From positions 1,510,852 through 1,532,593 of the forward strand of contig MU646306.1 of assembly GCA_026770585.1 (NCBI GenBank): a DNA stretch of 21,742 bases, given 5' to 3'. How positions within the stretch are numbered: the stretch's first letter is position 1; the number at the start of each line of letters is the position of its first letter. A program made the translations under genes and the position numbers. Positions 1 to 8,357 of the stretch are shown piece by piece. Origin of the DNA: Baffinella frigidus. Lineage: Eukaryota > Cryptophyceae > Cryptomonadales > Baffinellaceae. Below the pieces are notes generated by a model. That model saw only the letters and a list, made by a program, of their open reading frames with translations. It ran no database searches and was not told the origin of the DNA.

Positions 1-35
<35 letters not shown>

Positions 36-375
36 GAGGCCCACGGGGGCACGTTTCTCGTGCGGCATGCCGTGTGTGCCGGGACCAGCACTAAATGCTG
101 ACAATGGGGACCAGCAAATTCGTTCAAAACGAGGAAACCTACACGTGGGTGTAGGAGGTAACCTACAAGTAGGTGTCTTTTTCGGACCTTCGAAAAGTCC
201 GCTCCAGGTGTGCAGTAGCGTGTGGAGGGGGTGGCACGCATCCTACTGTATGGATACCGCACAACACGCGACTGTAAAACCAAACCCTAGACGGTTCTAC
301 CCGGACTCTCCACGAAAGGGTCAGGAGTTCGGCTCTGGCTGGATTGAATCAAGCCTAACGGTCCTCAGGACGCAC
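1..375. other. Left-edge poly-G and start of next RF1 intron
   Basis: The first 33 bases are an uninterrupted G run, which may be an assembly or contig-end artefact. The rest follows the GT donor of RF1 exon 6 (minus strand, GTGCGT at 370-375), so it should be intron. I find no further RF1 exon here: no GGYK-like or HRVQR-like block on the minus strand. Confidence 0.5.
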
Positions 376-3300
376 CTGGATGATCTTGGTGGAGTCAGAC
401 TCCTCGACCATGCTCGCCTCCCACCCCTGGCTCTTGGCATACCGCGTGTACACGTCCACCAGGTCCGCTGCCCAGATGTTCGCCTCGTCTCCCCCCGTGC
501 CTGCCAAAAGTCAACGTATGTCAACTTCACATGCACGTGTAGGACGGCCTTGAATGGCTCCAATGTTTGGCCCGTCGCCCACCCTTTTGCGGGAGAGCGA
601 ATTCAACGTACAGCAACAAGCTGTCTGCGCTTGAGAGTTGGGGGTTTGGATTTTTGGGTTTAGAGTGTAGGGTTTAAGGTTTAGGTTTTATTGTTCAGGG
701 TTAGGGGTTTGGGGTTTGGTGTGTGGGGTGTGGAGTTTGGGGTGTGAGTTTTGGGGTTCGGGGTTTGGGGTAGGGTTTTGGGTGTGGGGTTTTGGGTTTG
801 GGGGTTGGGGTTTGGGGTTTGGGGTTTGGGATCTGGGGGTTGGGGGTTGGGGTTTGGGGTACGGGGTTTTAGGGTTGCGGGTTGCGGGTTTAGGGTTTCG
901 GGTTTAGGGTTTCGGGGGGTAGGCACCAGCGCGGATCTCGAGCATGACGTTCTTCTCGTCCATCGGATCCTTGGGCAACATCAGCACCTAGGGTTTAGGG
1001 TTCAGGGTTCAGGGTTGAGGGTTTGCTCGGTTTAGGGTTCGCTTCCCCCCCAACACTATTCATTGTCTCATTGATCGGATCCTTGGGCATCAGCACCTGA
1101 GAGAGAGACCGTTAGTGCTACCGACCCGGCCCCGCCATGTATGCACCCCCACCAAGGCTGTGGTTGAGCAGGAACCTAGAGAGAGAGAGCTCGTGCGCAC
1201 TCTGCAGCCACACGTCAGCGCTCGCGCTCATCTGGATTCCTCTCTGTACTACCGTGGAATTCGCGATTTGATGGGTATCCCATCAAACCACACCACGTCA
1301 GCTGACGTGATCTCGTCACTTCATCACGTCAGCTGACGTGATCACGTCTCTTTATCACGTCAGCTGACGTGATCACGTCTCTTTATCACGTCAGCTGACG
1401 TGATGACCACCACCCGAAACCAGCCCTGGCAAGGGAAGCATTTCCATCGGTTCGGTCCGCGTGACGCGTTCCAACCAGGCGTGACAAGTGCAGTTGGTGA
1501 TCGTGTGGATTTCTCCAAAACATCCGTCAACCGTGGAGCAGCAAAGATCCCGGGATCACGAATTTGCTTCGCTCGAATAGACGAGGACAGAGGTAGGAGC
1601 CTGTTCGGTCCTCCTTGAGGATCAAACACTTGAAGTGGGTCGGGGTCAGGTCCCATGGTTCCGGGTTTCGGGTTCCGAGTTTCGGGTCCAATGGTGTAGG
1701 GCTTCTGCTGTACGGTTGAGGGTTTAGGGTTTAGGCCTAGGGTCTGGGGGTGAGGGTTCAGGTTTAGGGTTTAGGATTCAGGGGGTAGCTACGACCTTGA
1801 GGTCCTCCTCGATTGGGGTTTAGGGTTGAGGGTTTGGGGATTGGGGTTTAGGGTTGAGGGTTTAGGGTCGAATGGTTGGGACCTTGAGATCCTCCTCGAG
1901 GGCAGAGATCTGGTCCTCGAGGGCTTTCATCTCCTCCCGTGCCATCTCCCGCATCTCCTGGTCGTCCCCCGCCTGTCCACCATACGAAAATTACTACACA
2001 ATGGGGTCATATACGATAATTCTACACATTTGGGTCATATACGAAAATTACTACTCAAGTGCTTTGTTATCAGTAGTATGACCCAACTGTGTAGTAATTT
2101 TCGTGCAAAACGATCTCATCTCGCGCCATCTCCCGCATCTCCTGGTCATCCCCCGCCTGTCCACCATACGAAAATTACTACACAATTGGGCCGTATACGA
2201 AAATTACTACACACGTGCTGTATTATTACTAGTATGACCCAACCGTGTAGTAAAGTTCGTTCAAAACGATCTCCTCTCGCGCCACCTCCCGCATCTCCTG
2301 GGCGTCCCCCGGCTGTGTTTGGGGTTGAGGGATTCCATCCGGGGAAAACTGGTTTGTGTTTCAGAACCTGGCAACGACAATTACTGCACAAGTGCTGTAT
2401 TGTTACTAATATGACACGTCCGGGTAGTAATTATCGTGCAAAATTCTCGAGGGCTTTCATCTCCTCTCGCGGCATCTCCCTCATCTCCTGGTCGCCCCCC
2501 GCATGTTTGGGGTTTGGGGTTTAGGGTTCAGGGTTTAGGGTTGAGGGTTGAGGGTTCAGGGTCTAGTGTTTGGGGTTTAGGGTTCAGGGTTTAGAGATAA
2601 GGGATTAAGGTTTAGGGTTTAGGGTTTGGGGTTCATGGTTTAGGGTCTAGGGTTTAGGGATTAGTGTCTATTCTTTAGGGTTTAGGGTGAATTCGATCTC
2701 TCTAGGGTGTATGGTGCATCCGAGCGACTTCCACTCTTCGCTCACGCGCCAGCTTTTGCGCCAGCAAGGTACGACTAATTGGAGCGTGTGCCTGGTGAAA
2801 AGCCACGGATGAGTCATTGCCACTGTAAAAGATAGCGTGCTGTTTCGTCAAGAGGGGTGACTCTCTCTCGCGAGAGCACACGCGCGCGAGCCCTCTAAGC
2901 CATTGGAGCCATTGACCTAACTGTCTGCCAAACAGCCTGAAACACTCCACGTGGTGAAGTCGCTCCGGACTACACGGGACGGTATCCCCAGAGGAGAGGG
3001 CGTGCGGGGGTCGGTTCAGACCTCCTGGAACATGTCGGTGGCACCCTGGAGTTCATTGCTCGCCGCCTGCCACTCCGTGAACGCTCTGCCGCCCCGCGCA
3101 CCATTTCCTCAGCGCCACCATCATGGAAACATGGAAACATGGATGTAACTTGTGTTCCTTCGATAGACGAGAGCACTGCATCCTCGCGTCGTTGCTGGCG
3201 TCGCATCTTCCGCATCATTGGCTCAGTACCGATCTTCATTTGCTCAGTAACGAGCATCATTTCCTCAGTACCCGAGCATCGTTTCCACAGCGATAATTCT

Positions 3301-4473
3301 CGCGTCGTGTCAGGCAGGATCTGCCGCAGTGAGGGTGTGTGGCAGGTGATTGTGTTCCTTCGATAGGCGAGAGCACTGCATCCGCGCGTCGTTTCTGGCA
3401 CGGCGTATTCCGTAGCGCGGGTGTGGGACAGGGCGAGCGCGCGGGATGGGGGGCGTACGTATAGAGAGAGCAGCCCCTCACCATTTACCCCTTCGCTGTT
3501 GTACCAAGGATTCCACCAATGTCTACCTACTTCACATGGGTGTGCGCAGTCGTGCGGGATGAGGGGCGAACGTGGCGAGGACCAGCGCTGCATGCTGGCA
3601 TTGGGCATCAGAAAATTGGCTAAAACGGAGGTAACTAGCGGGATGGGGGTGTACGTGACGAGGGGCTCGATGGACGCGCGTTTCTTGGTGACCCGCAGAA
3701 GTTCCGCAGTGTTGGCCGCGAGCTGCATGCGGGCACCAGGACAGGTTACGCATGATGCGGGACCGATGGTTGGCATGTTGGTGGGAAGAAAAGGTAACGT
3801 AGTGTGAAGGGATTCCCCGCACGGGGGCAGATGCACAGGACCTCGTGAAGTCGCGCACTTCCAATGTTCATCAGCATCATCCCGGACATCAAGTCCAACA
3901 AGACAACCCACTAGCCCTCCCACGGGAATAATTTTGATGTGTTCCGCTTTCCAGGATTTTCACCAGGCTTGTAACGTCCCATGATGGCCCCCTGGTACAA
4001 ATTCGCGAATCCGGGGACGGATCGAATCACTTCACTTTGGAGGGCTGTGGTCTTGCTCGTGTGTTTGAACCAGCAAGTTGAGCAGCCTGGTCAGCTGATG
4101 GTGGCACATGAGACCACTAAGCCCGTGGAGACGGGAAAGAAGGCGCCATCTGCTGCACGGCGGGGACCTCGGGGTCGCTGAGCGAGTTGGTCATGTCGTC
4201 AAACTGGTCCTTGGTGCTCTGAAGCCGCCGGATCATCCCCTCGTCCGCCATCTTCAGCCCGAGAGCGCTCCTCGCCCCCCGCACCGGCGCGGTGGCCCCA
4301 GGGAACGCAAAGCCAGCGAAGTTTGGACGGGAGCCAGGCCCCTTCGCGAAGCACGCCTTGGACCGGGCCAGCGATTGCGTCGCTGGGATCCGGAGTGTCA
4401 TCGGAGCGAAGGCCGAAGACAAGCTCAGCAGCGCCGCACCTGCAGCGCAGAAGCGGGAATGCGAGCTCAGCAC
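376..4473 (-). CDS. prfA: Plastid-targeted peptide chain release factor 1 (5' six exons; gene runs off the left edge)
   Basis: Class I release factor that ends translation at UAA/UAG in the plastid. Exons on the minus strand: 4473-4168, 3722-3655, 3085-3022, 1972-1883, 987-927, 500-376. Each is bounded by AG and GT and the phases join without a gap, giving about 238 residues. The N-terminus has a hydrophobic stretch ending SAFAP, then a basic transit-like region, then [15 protein letters not shown] and LSDPE. Later blocks are [65 protein letters not shown] and [13 protein letters not shown]. These follow domain 1 and the GTGGDEA core start of plant/cyanobacterial RF1 in order and spacing. The GGYK and GGQ regions should lie left of position 1. 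Exon 1 uses a weak donor (GTCCCC). Introns carry telomere-like arrays and duplicated exon edges. A mitochondrial RF1 is the alternative, but the leader favours the plastid. Confidence 0.9.
630..925 (+). repeat. Degenerate TTTAGGG-type array in RF1 intron 5
   Basis: G-rich heptamer-like repeats (GGGTTTAGGG, GGGGTTTGGGG, GGGTTGCGG) fill nearly the whole intron between RF1 exons 5 and 6. On the transcribed sense strand this reads CCCTAAA/CCCCAAA. The array ends only two bases from the exon 5 donor. It is heavily mutated, unlike a live telomere. Confidence 0.85.
986..1043 (+). repeat. Short TTTAGGG-type tract abutting the RF1 exon 5 acceptor
   Basis: GGGTTTAGGGTTCAGGGTTCAG-type repeats lie immediately upstream (in gene sense) of RF1 exon 5. 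Read on the minus strand, the intron therefore ends in CCCTAAACCCTAG, and the acceptor AG comes from the repeat itself. Confidence 0.8.
1072..1099 (-). repeat. Partial duplicate of RF1 exon 5 acceptor and 5' edge
   Basis: On the minus strand a CTCTCTCAG acceptor is followed by GTGCTGATGCCCAAGG and ATCCGATC. These are the first bases of exon 5 (987-927) minus one TTG codon, after which similarity stops. It keeps a good acceptor and lies about 110 bp upstream of the real exon in gene sense. It cannot encode the rest of the exon. Confidence 0.8.
1294..1404. repeat. Four 31-bp tandem repeats, each centred on a perfect palindrome
   Basis: CACGTCAGCTGACGTG starts at 1294, 1325, 1356 and 1387, exactly 31 bp apart. 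The palindromic core (up to 20 bp, ATCACGTCAGCTGACGTGAT) contains CAGCTG flanked by inverted TGACGT half sites. It sits inside RF1 intron 4. Its role is unknown; it could bind dimeric bZIP/bHLH-type factors or form cruciforms. Confidence 0.9.
1660..1880 (+). repeat. Degenerate TTTAGGG-type array directly after the RF1 exon 4 donor
   Basis: Mixed GGGTTTAGGG, GGGTTGAGGG and GGGTTCAGG units run from 1660 to the exon 4 donor (AC at 1881-1882 on plus). A 20-bp piece at 1793-1812 interrupts the array and copies the 3' edge of exon 4. Confidence 0.85.
1793..1812 (-). repeat. Duplicate of RF1 exon 4 3' edge inside the telomere-like array
   Basis: Minus-strand TCGAGGAGGACCTCAAGGTC differs at one base from the exon 4 end (encoding LEEDLK plus the GT donor, about 1881-1900). 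It is embedded between GGGTTTAGGG-type repeats on both sides, so exon edge and repeat have been copied or mixed together. Confidence 0.8.
1983..2106. mobile_element. Family E inverted-repeat element, copy 1
   Basis: Starts ACGAAAATTACTACACA.TGGGTCATA and ends in the inverted complement TATGACCCAACTGTGTAGTAATTTTCGT, with an extra internal repeat of the left arm. There is no coding capacity. It lies a few bases upstream (gene sense) of the intact RF1 exon 4 acceptor. Confidence 0.75.
2113..2156 (-). repeat. Partial RF1 exon 4 copy 2, with acceptor
   Basis: Minus strand GGTGGACAG acceptor then codons for [15 protein letters not shown], nearly identical to exon 4 residues 1-15, then a break into family E sequence. 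It keeps the splice acceptor and reading frame but has no 3' half or donor. Confidence 0.85.
2166..2263. mobile_element. Family E inverted-repeat element, copy 2
   Basis: Arms ACGAAAATTACTACACAATTGGG and ATGACCCAACCGTGTAGTAAAGTTCGT flank a short centre. It is followed by the same CAAAACGATCTC junction as copy 1, so element and exon fragment were amplified as one unit. Confidence 0.75.
2266..2312 (-). repeat. Partial RF1 exon 4 copy 3
   Basis: Again encodes an [18 protein letters not shown] start behind a CAG, but it diverges more than copy 2 and the sequence beyond the acceptor is GGGTTTGGGG-like rather than family E. Confidence 0.75.
2372..2442. mobile_element. Family E inverted-repeat element, copy 3 (degenerate)
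   Basis: ACGACAATTACTGCACAAGTGCTGTATTGTTACTAATATGACAC...GTAGTAATTATCGTGCA resembles copies 1 and 2 with more substitutions. Confidence 0.65.
2446..2502 (-). repeat. Partial RF1 exon 4 copy 4, acceptor lost
   Basis: Matches about two thirds of exon 4 (through the KALE codons). At the acceptor position the CAG is changed to CAT, so it should be skipped. It abuts a GGGTTTGGGGTTTAGGG array on its other side. Confidence 0.8.
2503..2692 (+). repeat. Degenerate TTTAGGG-type array in RF1 intron 3
   Basis: About 190 bp of GGGTTTAGGG, GGGTTGAGGG and GGGTTCAGGG units. Same orientation as the other RF1 intron arrays (C-rich on the gene's sense strand). Confidence 0.85.
3152..3399. repeat. 48-bp direct repeat pair and short CTCAGTA repeats in RF1 intron 2
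   Basis: GTGTTCCTTCGATAG.CGAG through CGTCGTT.CTGGC occurs at 3152-3199 and 3352-3399, 200 bp apart. Between them is a roughly 26-bp repeat (CATCATT..CTCAGTA) about three times. The rest of the intron shows nothing I recognise. Confidence 0.75.
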
Positions 4474-4942
4474 AGCGTCTCATGATTATGCGGGGGCAGG
4501 AAATGCTGCCTGCGTGAAAACAGTACACGCTCCACTCGCTGTCTCGCATTCACAAAATCTCGACAAGGAGGGAAGGCAGGAGCATTTCTGGGCAGGGCGA
4601 GGCAGGCACAGCTCCTTGAGAGGAGTGAATCTCGGGGGGCGACGTACATATCGCGAGCGAGAGCGCCGCGGTGGTGCATGAGCGAGCGCCCATGGCCGGC
4701 CACCCTCAGAAACTGAAAGTTGACGGGGCAACTTTTGAGGCTGCACCCGAGCGCTTGGTTTGCCCTCGTCTCTCTCTCTGCCTTGCTCCCTGCCAGAACT
4801 GCTGTCCGTTGACACAGGGCGCAGTCGGGCTTGTATCGGACGGTGCGCGTAATCGCCCGGCCCAGAGAGCAATTTTCTGTTCTCGGCCGAAACTCGCAGA
4901 ACGCACCAGGTGGATTCGTGAGTTTTTTCGGTGAGGAGGGCA
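4474..4942. promoter_or_regulatory. Shared divergent promoter region between RF1 and the SH3-like gene
   Basis: The two start codons (4473 minus, 4943 plus) face away from each other across 469 bp, so both promoters must lie here unless upstream exons exist. I see no clear TATA box or other core element. This is inferred from layout only. Confidence 0.5.
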
Positions 4943-5831
4943 ATGGCCCCATCGCCGGAGGAGCAGAAGCTGGAGGCAGGCGTCATCGTCAAGCTGAAGG
5001 GGTTGGTCGGGGTGGCGAAGCACAACGGGCAGCATGGGGAGCTTGTGAACTTTGATGAGGCGAAGGGGCGGTGGGCGGTAAGAAGCCCCAACTCTCAGCC
5101 CCCATTTCTCAACATTTCGTTCCACCAGGCAGCACGCAGCGCATTTCGATCCTTGTCGGTGCCCATGTAGAATGAAACACTGATTGCGGGGTGGTTTTGG
5201 CGTTGAGATGTTTGCGGGCCGGGGCTCCTAACCTCATCGTTTCCGGGCAGGTAAAGCTTCAGAGCGATCACTCGATCCTCGGAGTCAAGCCGGTTTGCCC
5301 CCCAATCCAACCCCACTTCCCCCGCGACGACCTCGCCTGCCTGCACAATCTCGCGACACGCCGTGCTGACAGCTGCCGCCCACCCGAGTAGCGATGGTGG
5401 GCACGTGCCGATTTTCGACCCTGCAACTCTTCCCGGGTGCTCAACCACGCGCAAACGACGCCGAGCAGCGCTTCCCACTCGTCTGAAATGGTTGGCGCAT
5501 CGCAGGAAAACGTTTCATTCGTGCGGAAACCCGCACCGCAGCTACCAGACGGGGAGGACGAGGATGACGAGGAGGTCTGTCTGCCCCCCCCTGCATCCTT
5601 CGAACCTCCGCACGTGACAGCGCGTCCCATGCGCCCTGTCTTTCCGCGAACCTTTTCGATGCGTGACCGGAGCTGTACCCTGAGGGGGAGGGGGGGTCGC
5701 AGGGGATGCGGCTGAAGAAGCTGAAGGTCAACTTCGACCGGGTGATCAAGAAGTACAAACTGGGGTCGAGGAGCGATGAGATCGCAGACTTGCTCACGGG
5801 CGGAGTCGAGGGCGTCACCAAGGTCGTCTAG
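4943..5831 (+). CDS. Small SH3/KOW-like domain protein, four exons
   Basis: Exons 4943-5077, 5251-5292, 5506-5574 and 5703-5831 join in phase 0 at every border into about 124 residues. Residues 10-65 hold the pattern VIVKLKGLVGVAKHNGQHG, LVNFDEAKGRWAVKL, ILGVKPENVSFV. This is the motif 'NGxxGxVxxFxxxxGRWxVxL...lxVKPENl' found in small barrel modules, often next to ankyrin or MYND domains in algae and animals. An acidic linker (DGEDEDDEE) follows, then a basic helix (MRLKKLKVNFDRVIKKYKL) and a tail ending in GVTKVV. Donors are GTAAGA, GTTTGC and GTCTGT. The molecular role is unknown; a nucleic-acid or protein binding adaptor is a guess. The stop codon lies in the terminal repeat of a family F element. 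An alternative would be additional upstream exons. Confidence 0.75.
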
Positions 5832-5937
5832 CGCTGCCTCACTCTTCGCGTGGCTCGACCTGAAGGCTGTATATTCGCCTTTTTACTGGGTTGCTGCTCT
5901 TACATTGTTTGAAGTACGAGCCAGAATAAAACTCAGG
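5828..5937. mobile_element. Family F MITE-like element, copy 1 (supplies a stop codon)
   Basis: Starts CTAGCGCTGCCTCACT and ends CGAGCCAGAATAAAACTCAGG. It is the inverted-repeat family whose consensus arms are CTAGCTCTGCCTCAGTTTTATTCTGGC and complement. The TAG at 5829-5831, the stop of the upstream gene, is in its first bases. Confidence 0.7.
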
Positions 5938-5957
5938 TTCGTCACCAAGGTCTTCTA
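5938..5957 (+). repeat. Duplicate of the SH3-like gene's 3' coding edge
   Basis: TTCGTCACCAAGGTCTTCTAG repeats the last codons and stop (GCGTCACCAAGGTCGTCTAG, 5812-5831). It lies between two family F copies, so the element and adjoining exon edge were duplicated together. Confidence 0.75.
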
Positions 5958-6073
5958 GCGCTGCCTCACTTTTATTATGGCTCGTCATGAAGGCTTCGTG
6001 TTCGCCCCTTGACTGGATTGCTTCCCTCAAATGGTTTGAAGGACGCGCCAGAATAAAACTGAGGCAGAGCTAG
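5955..6073. mobile_element. Family F MITE-like element, copy 2
   Basis: CTAGCGCTGCCTCACTTTTATTATGGCTCGTC at the left and GACGCGCCAGAATAAAACTGAGGCAGAGCTAG at the right form imperfect terminal inverted repeats around an 119-bp element. Confidence 0.8.
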
Positions 6074-6276
6074 GTCGTGCTCTGAATCAGTCGGGTTGAC
6101 CGACTATTCCCAAATTGACGTTTTGGGCGTGCGGTCAAATCCGTCACCTTTGGAGCGGAAAAGCGCCCGGGCACACCGAGGTGGGCCTGAGTCAGACTGA
6201 GACTGAGCTAGAAGATCCGCGTGCAACGCGATCTCCTTCCGCCACCCCTCCAAAGTGTAGTTATGTCTCGTTGTCA

Positions 6277-6455
6277 TGCAAAAAGCTTTCGCCAGCGACC
6301 CCCTTATTTGGACGCGACTCCGTGCAAAATTTATAATGGAAAACAATTTAGGATTTTAAAAATCCTGAAATTGCTTTTAAAACTGTTTTAGAGCCTGTAA
6401 GTCCCTCGCCAGCGGACCACCTAGGGAGTCCGCTGGCGGAAGCTTTTGGCATTAG
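6277..6455. mobile_element. Family D MITE-like element, copy 1
   Basis: Terminal arms GCAAAAAGCTTTCGCCAGCG and CGCTGGCGGAAGCTTTTGGC flank an AT-rich centre with the inverted pair TTTAGGATTTT/AAAATCCTGAAA. A second copy in inverse orientation lies at 14034-14216 with high identity, showing that the family is mobile. No coding capacity. Confidence 0.85.
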
Positions 6456-6623
6456 TTGTATGAGGGCTCACTCATTTGGTGAGACCGGGCTCTTTCCGTT
6501 TCAAAGTAGAGAGATTTGAACCGCGAACCCTCAAATTGAGAATCATTGGTCAGCCCGACTGAGGCAGAGCTAGAAAGGCACTGTGTGAAAAGTTTGGCCG
6601 ACCCCCCGATGTTCCCCGGTGCG

Positions 6624-6729
6624 TATCCCTTAAGTGACCAGGCCTCCAAATTTGGGGGCCCAAGGTCCTAGGCTGGTCCTAGGGCCCTACGGTAGGGCGT
6701 ATGAGCCTACTGGCCACTTAAGGGCTATA
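6624..6729. mobile_element. Family C MITE-like element, copy 1
   Basis: TATCCCTTAAGTGACCAGG at the left, GGCCACTTAAGGGCTATA at the right, and an inner palindrome around CCTAGGGCCCTACGGTAGGGCGTATGAGCC. The outer TA is the likely target duplication, as in Tc1/mariner-type MITEs (inference). Confidence 0.85.
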
Positions 6730-6921
6730 TAGAGGGGCGTGCCGATTCCCCGTACACGCCTGGTACAAATCCACCAGACCAGACGAAACTTGAGTATGGA
6801 GGGCGGGTGGGCGCTGAGTGTGAGTCTGGTTCCCGAGGTGGGCCTATCTATCCCGGAGTGGGCCTCCTCACGCCATTCCCGAGACAGAGGCCTGACACAG
6901 ATCTTGCCCGTGAGCAGATAA

Positions 6922-8157
6922 CCTTCAAGGACATCGCGGACCGGTACGGGATGGAGATGGACGACGCGGTCTCGTTTCTCACGTGGATCCAGGTGCCCCA
7001 GCGTTCCTAACTCTGCTGGGTTTTATTCTTAGCTCTGCTGGGTTTTATTCTGCTTCCTAGCTCTGCTGGGTTTTATTCTTCCTCGTCCTAAAGGTTTTCT
7101 ATTCACCCTTTTGTACTGGACTTCTGCTCTTGAGTATACGTGTAAGGACGAGCCAGAATAAAACTCAGGCAGAGCTAGGTGTGCCCCCTGTTGGTGCCTT
7201 TGGAGCCGTGGGAGGCTTAGCAATCTCATCTCGGTACATAACAGATTCTGTGGTTTACAAAGACTTTCAATGGCGATTCATGCTATTTTAATCTTTGGTT
7301 TTATACCTGAAAAAGCAAATCCGCCCTTGCCTTCAGCGTTGGAAGCCCTAAGATACACAACAGATTATGTCATGTTCCGAAATGAAATCGGAGTGAGGAG
7401 CAGCGTGGACACTCCCACTCCGTCAGACACCAACAGCAAAGCGCTCGCTTTCTGCGCTCGAGCATCGCTATCCCTTAAGTGGCCAGTAGGCTCATACACC
7501 CTACCGTAGGGCCCTAGGACCAGCCTAGGACCTCAGGCCCCCAAATTTGGAGGCCTGGTCACTTAGAGGATAGATGCTCGCCCTAGCTCGCTGCCCCCTT
7601 GGCTGTGCCATCTCGGGCAACACTAACAGCGTGTGGTGCTCGAGTGCTTTGGTGCTTTTATTTACACTCACATCGAAGGCCACGCCCACCTCACTCTTGA
7701 GGAGTTGGGAACGGTCTACGGGTGAGCTCCCAGACCCACCTACGCAGGCGAAACTTTGGTTCCCATCTCATCTGTCCCCGCTCCTGGACAGTTCACCATC
7801 AGATCTCTTTTACTGATCCGGCACGAGGTCCGATTTGACCATTAACACCACCCAACTTTCCTGTGGGAACCTATCGTATCCAATCCGGACGTGGCCTCGG
7901 ACACGACCCACAAGGTGTGAGGCCAGCCTCAAGAATGTTTTTGCCCTCTTCTCTCTTTGCCGCTGCTCCCTCATGTCCAACAAGACCGCCCTCCCAAAAG
8001 AAGGAGTTCGTGGTACAATGCCGTGAACTGGTCCGCCTCGGGACAGACACGCCCGCCAGCAGCACGCGTGCTGCGATTGAACTGTTTGTATCTTGAGCAG
8101 GCGGCGGTGAATTTCAAGGAGCAGACGCTGGACCCCAACACGGAAGAGGCTGCTGAG
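6922..8157 (+). CDS. Unrecognised multi-exon gene, exon-like blocks only
   Basis: Three AG/GT-bounded blocks read like protein. 6922-6996 encodes ITFKDIADRYGMEMDD then AVSFLTWIQ, followed by GTGCCC. 7630-7721 follows CTAACAG and encodes RVVLECFGAFIYTHIEGHAH then LTLEELGTVYG, followed by GTGAGC. 8101-8157 encodes AAVNFKEQTLDPNTEEAAE, followed by GTGCCC. The first two resemble a winged-helix pattern (as in PCI or DDRGK-type proteins) and resemble each other, so one may be a duplicated exon. I could not join the phases into a full model, so start, stop and product are unknown. Family C and F elements lie between the blocks, as introns would allow. Confidence 0.35.
7011..7056. repeat. Tandem copies of the family F terminal repeat
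   Basis: CTCTGCTGGGTTTTATTCT occurs at about 7013 and 7033 directly before the third family F element, whose own left end repeats it again. This looks like local amplification of one terminus. Confidence 0.75.
7057..7178. mobile_element. Family F MITE-like element, copy 3 (most intact)
   Basis: CTAGCTCTGCTGGGTTTTATTCTTCCTCGTCCT at the left is matched by AGGACGAGCCAGAATAAAACTCAGGCAGAGCTAG at the right. A 122-bp non-coding element. Confidence 0.85.
7469..7572. mobile_element. Family C MITE-like element, copy 2
   Basis: TATCCCTTAAGTGGCCAGTAGG...CTGGTCACTTAGAGGATA, inverse in orientation to the copy at 6624 and sharing the CCCTACCGTAGGGCCCTAGGACC core. Confidence 0.85.
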
Positions 8158-8357
8158 GTGCCCCCCCGAACCCCCGACGTCCACTTCCGCAACAAATGTC
8201 GCGTCCTTGATTACTACCACTCGTACAAAACTTGGTACCGATCACGTCCCCAAACCGCAACGCTTCACCCCCCCAAAACCAGAAAAAAACCCTGATGAGC
8301 GACTACTCTGTCAAGCCCGCCAGAGGCAGACGGCGTGCGATAGACCCGCCTCGGGTC

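Noticed and set aside
1-33. Biological poly-G element
   Set aside because: A pure 33-base G run at the exact start of the window is more likely an assembly or sequencing artefact; it cannot be decided from this sequence.
681-926. Proline-rich open frames (and antisense Gly/Phe-rich frames) in the TTTAGGG array
   Set aside because: They are translations of a seven-base repeat, which is open in most frames; the region is intron between RF1 exons 5 and 6.
2970-3923. 317-residue minus-strand open frame
   Set aside because: It crosses RF1 exons 2 and 3 in part and runs through their introns. The RF1 exons have splice borders and family similarity, while the remainder of the frame has no motif.
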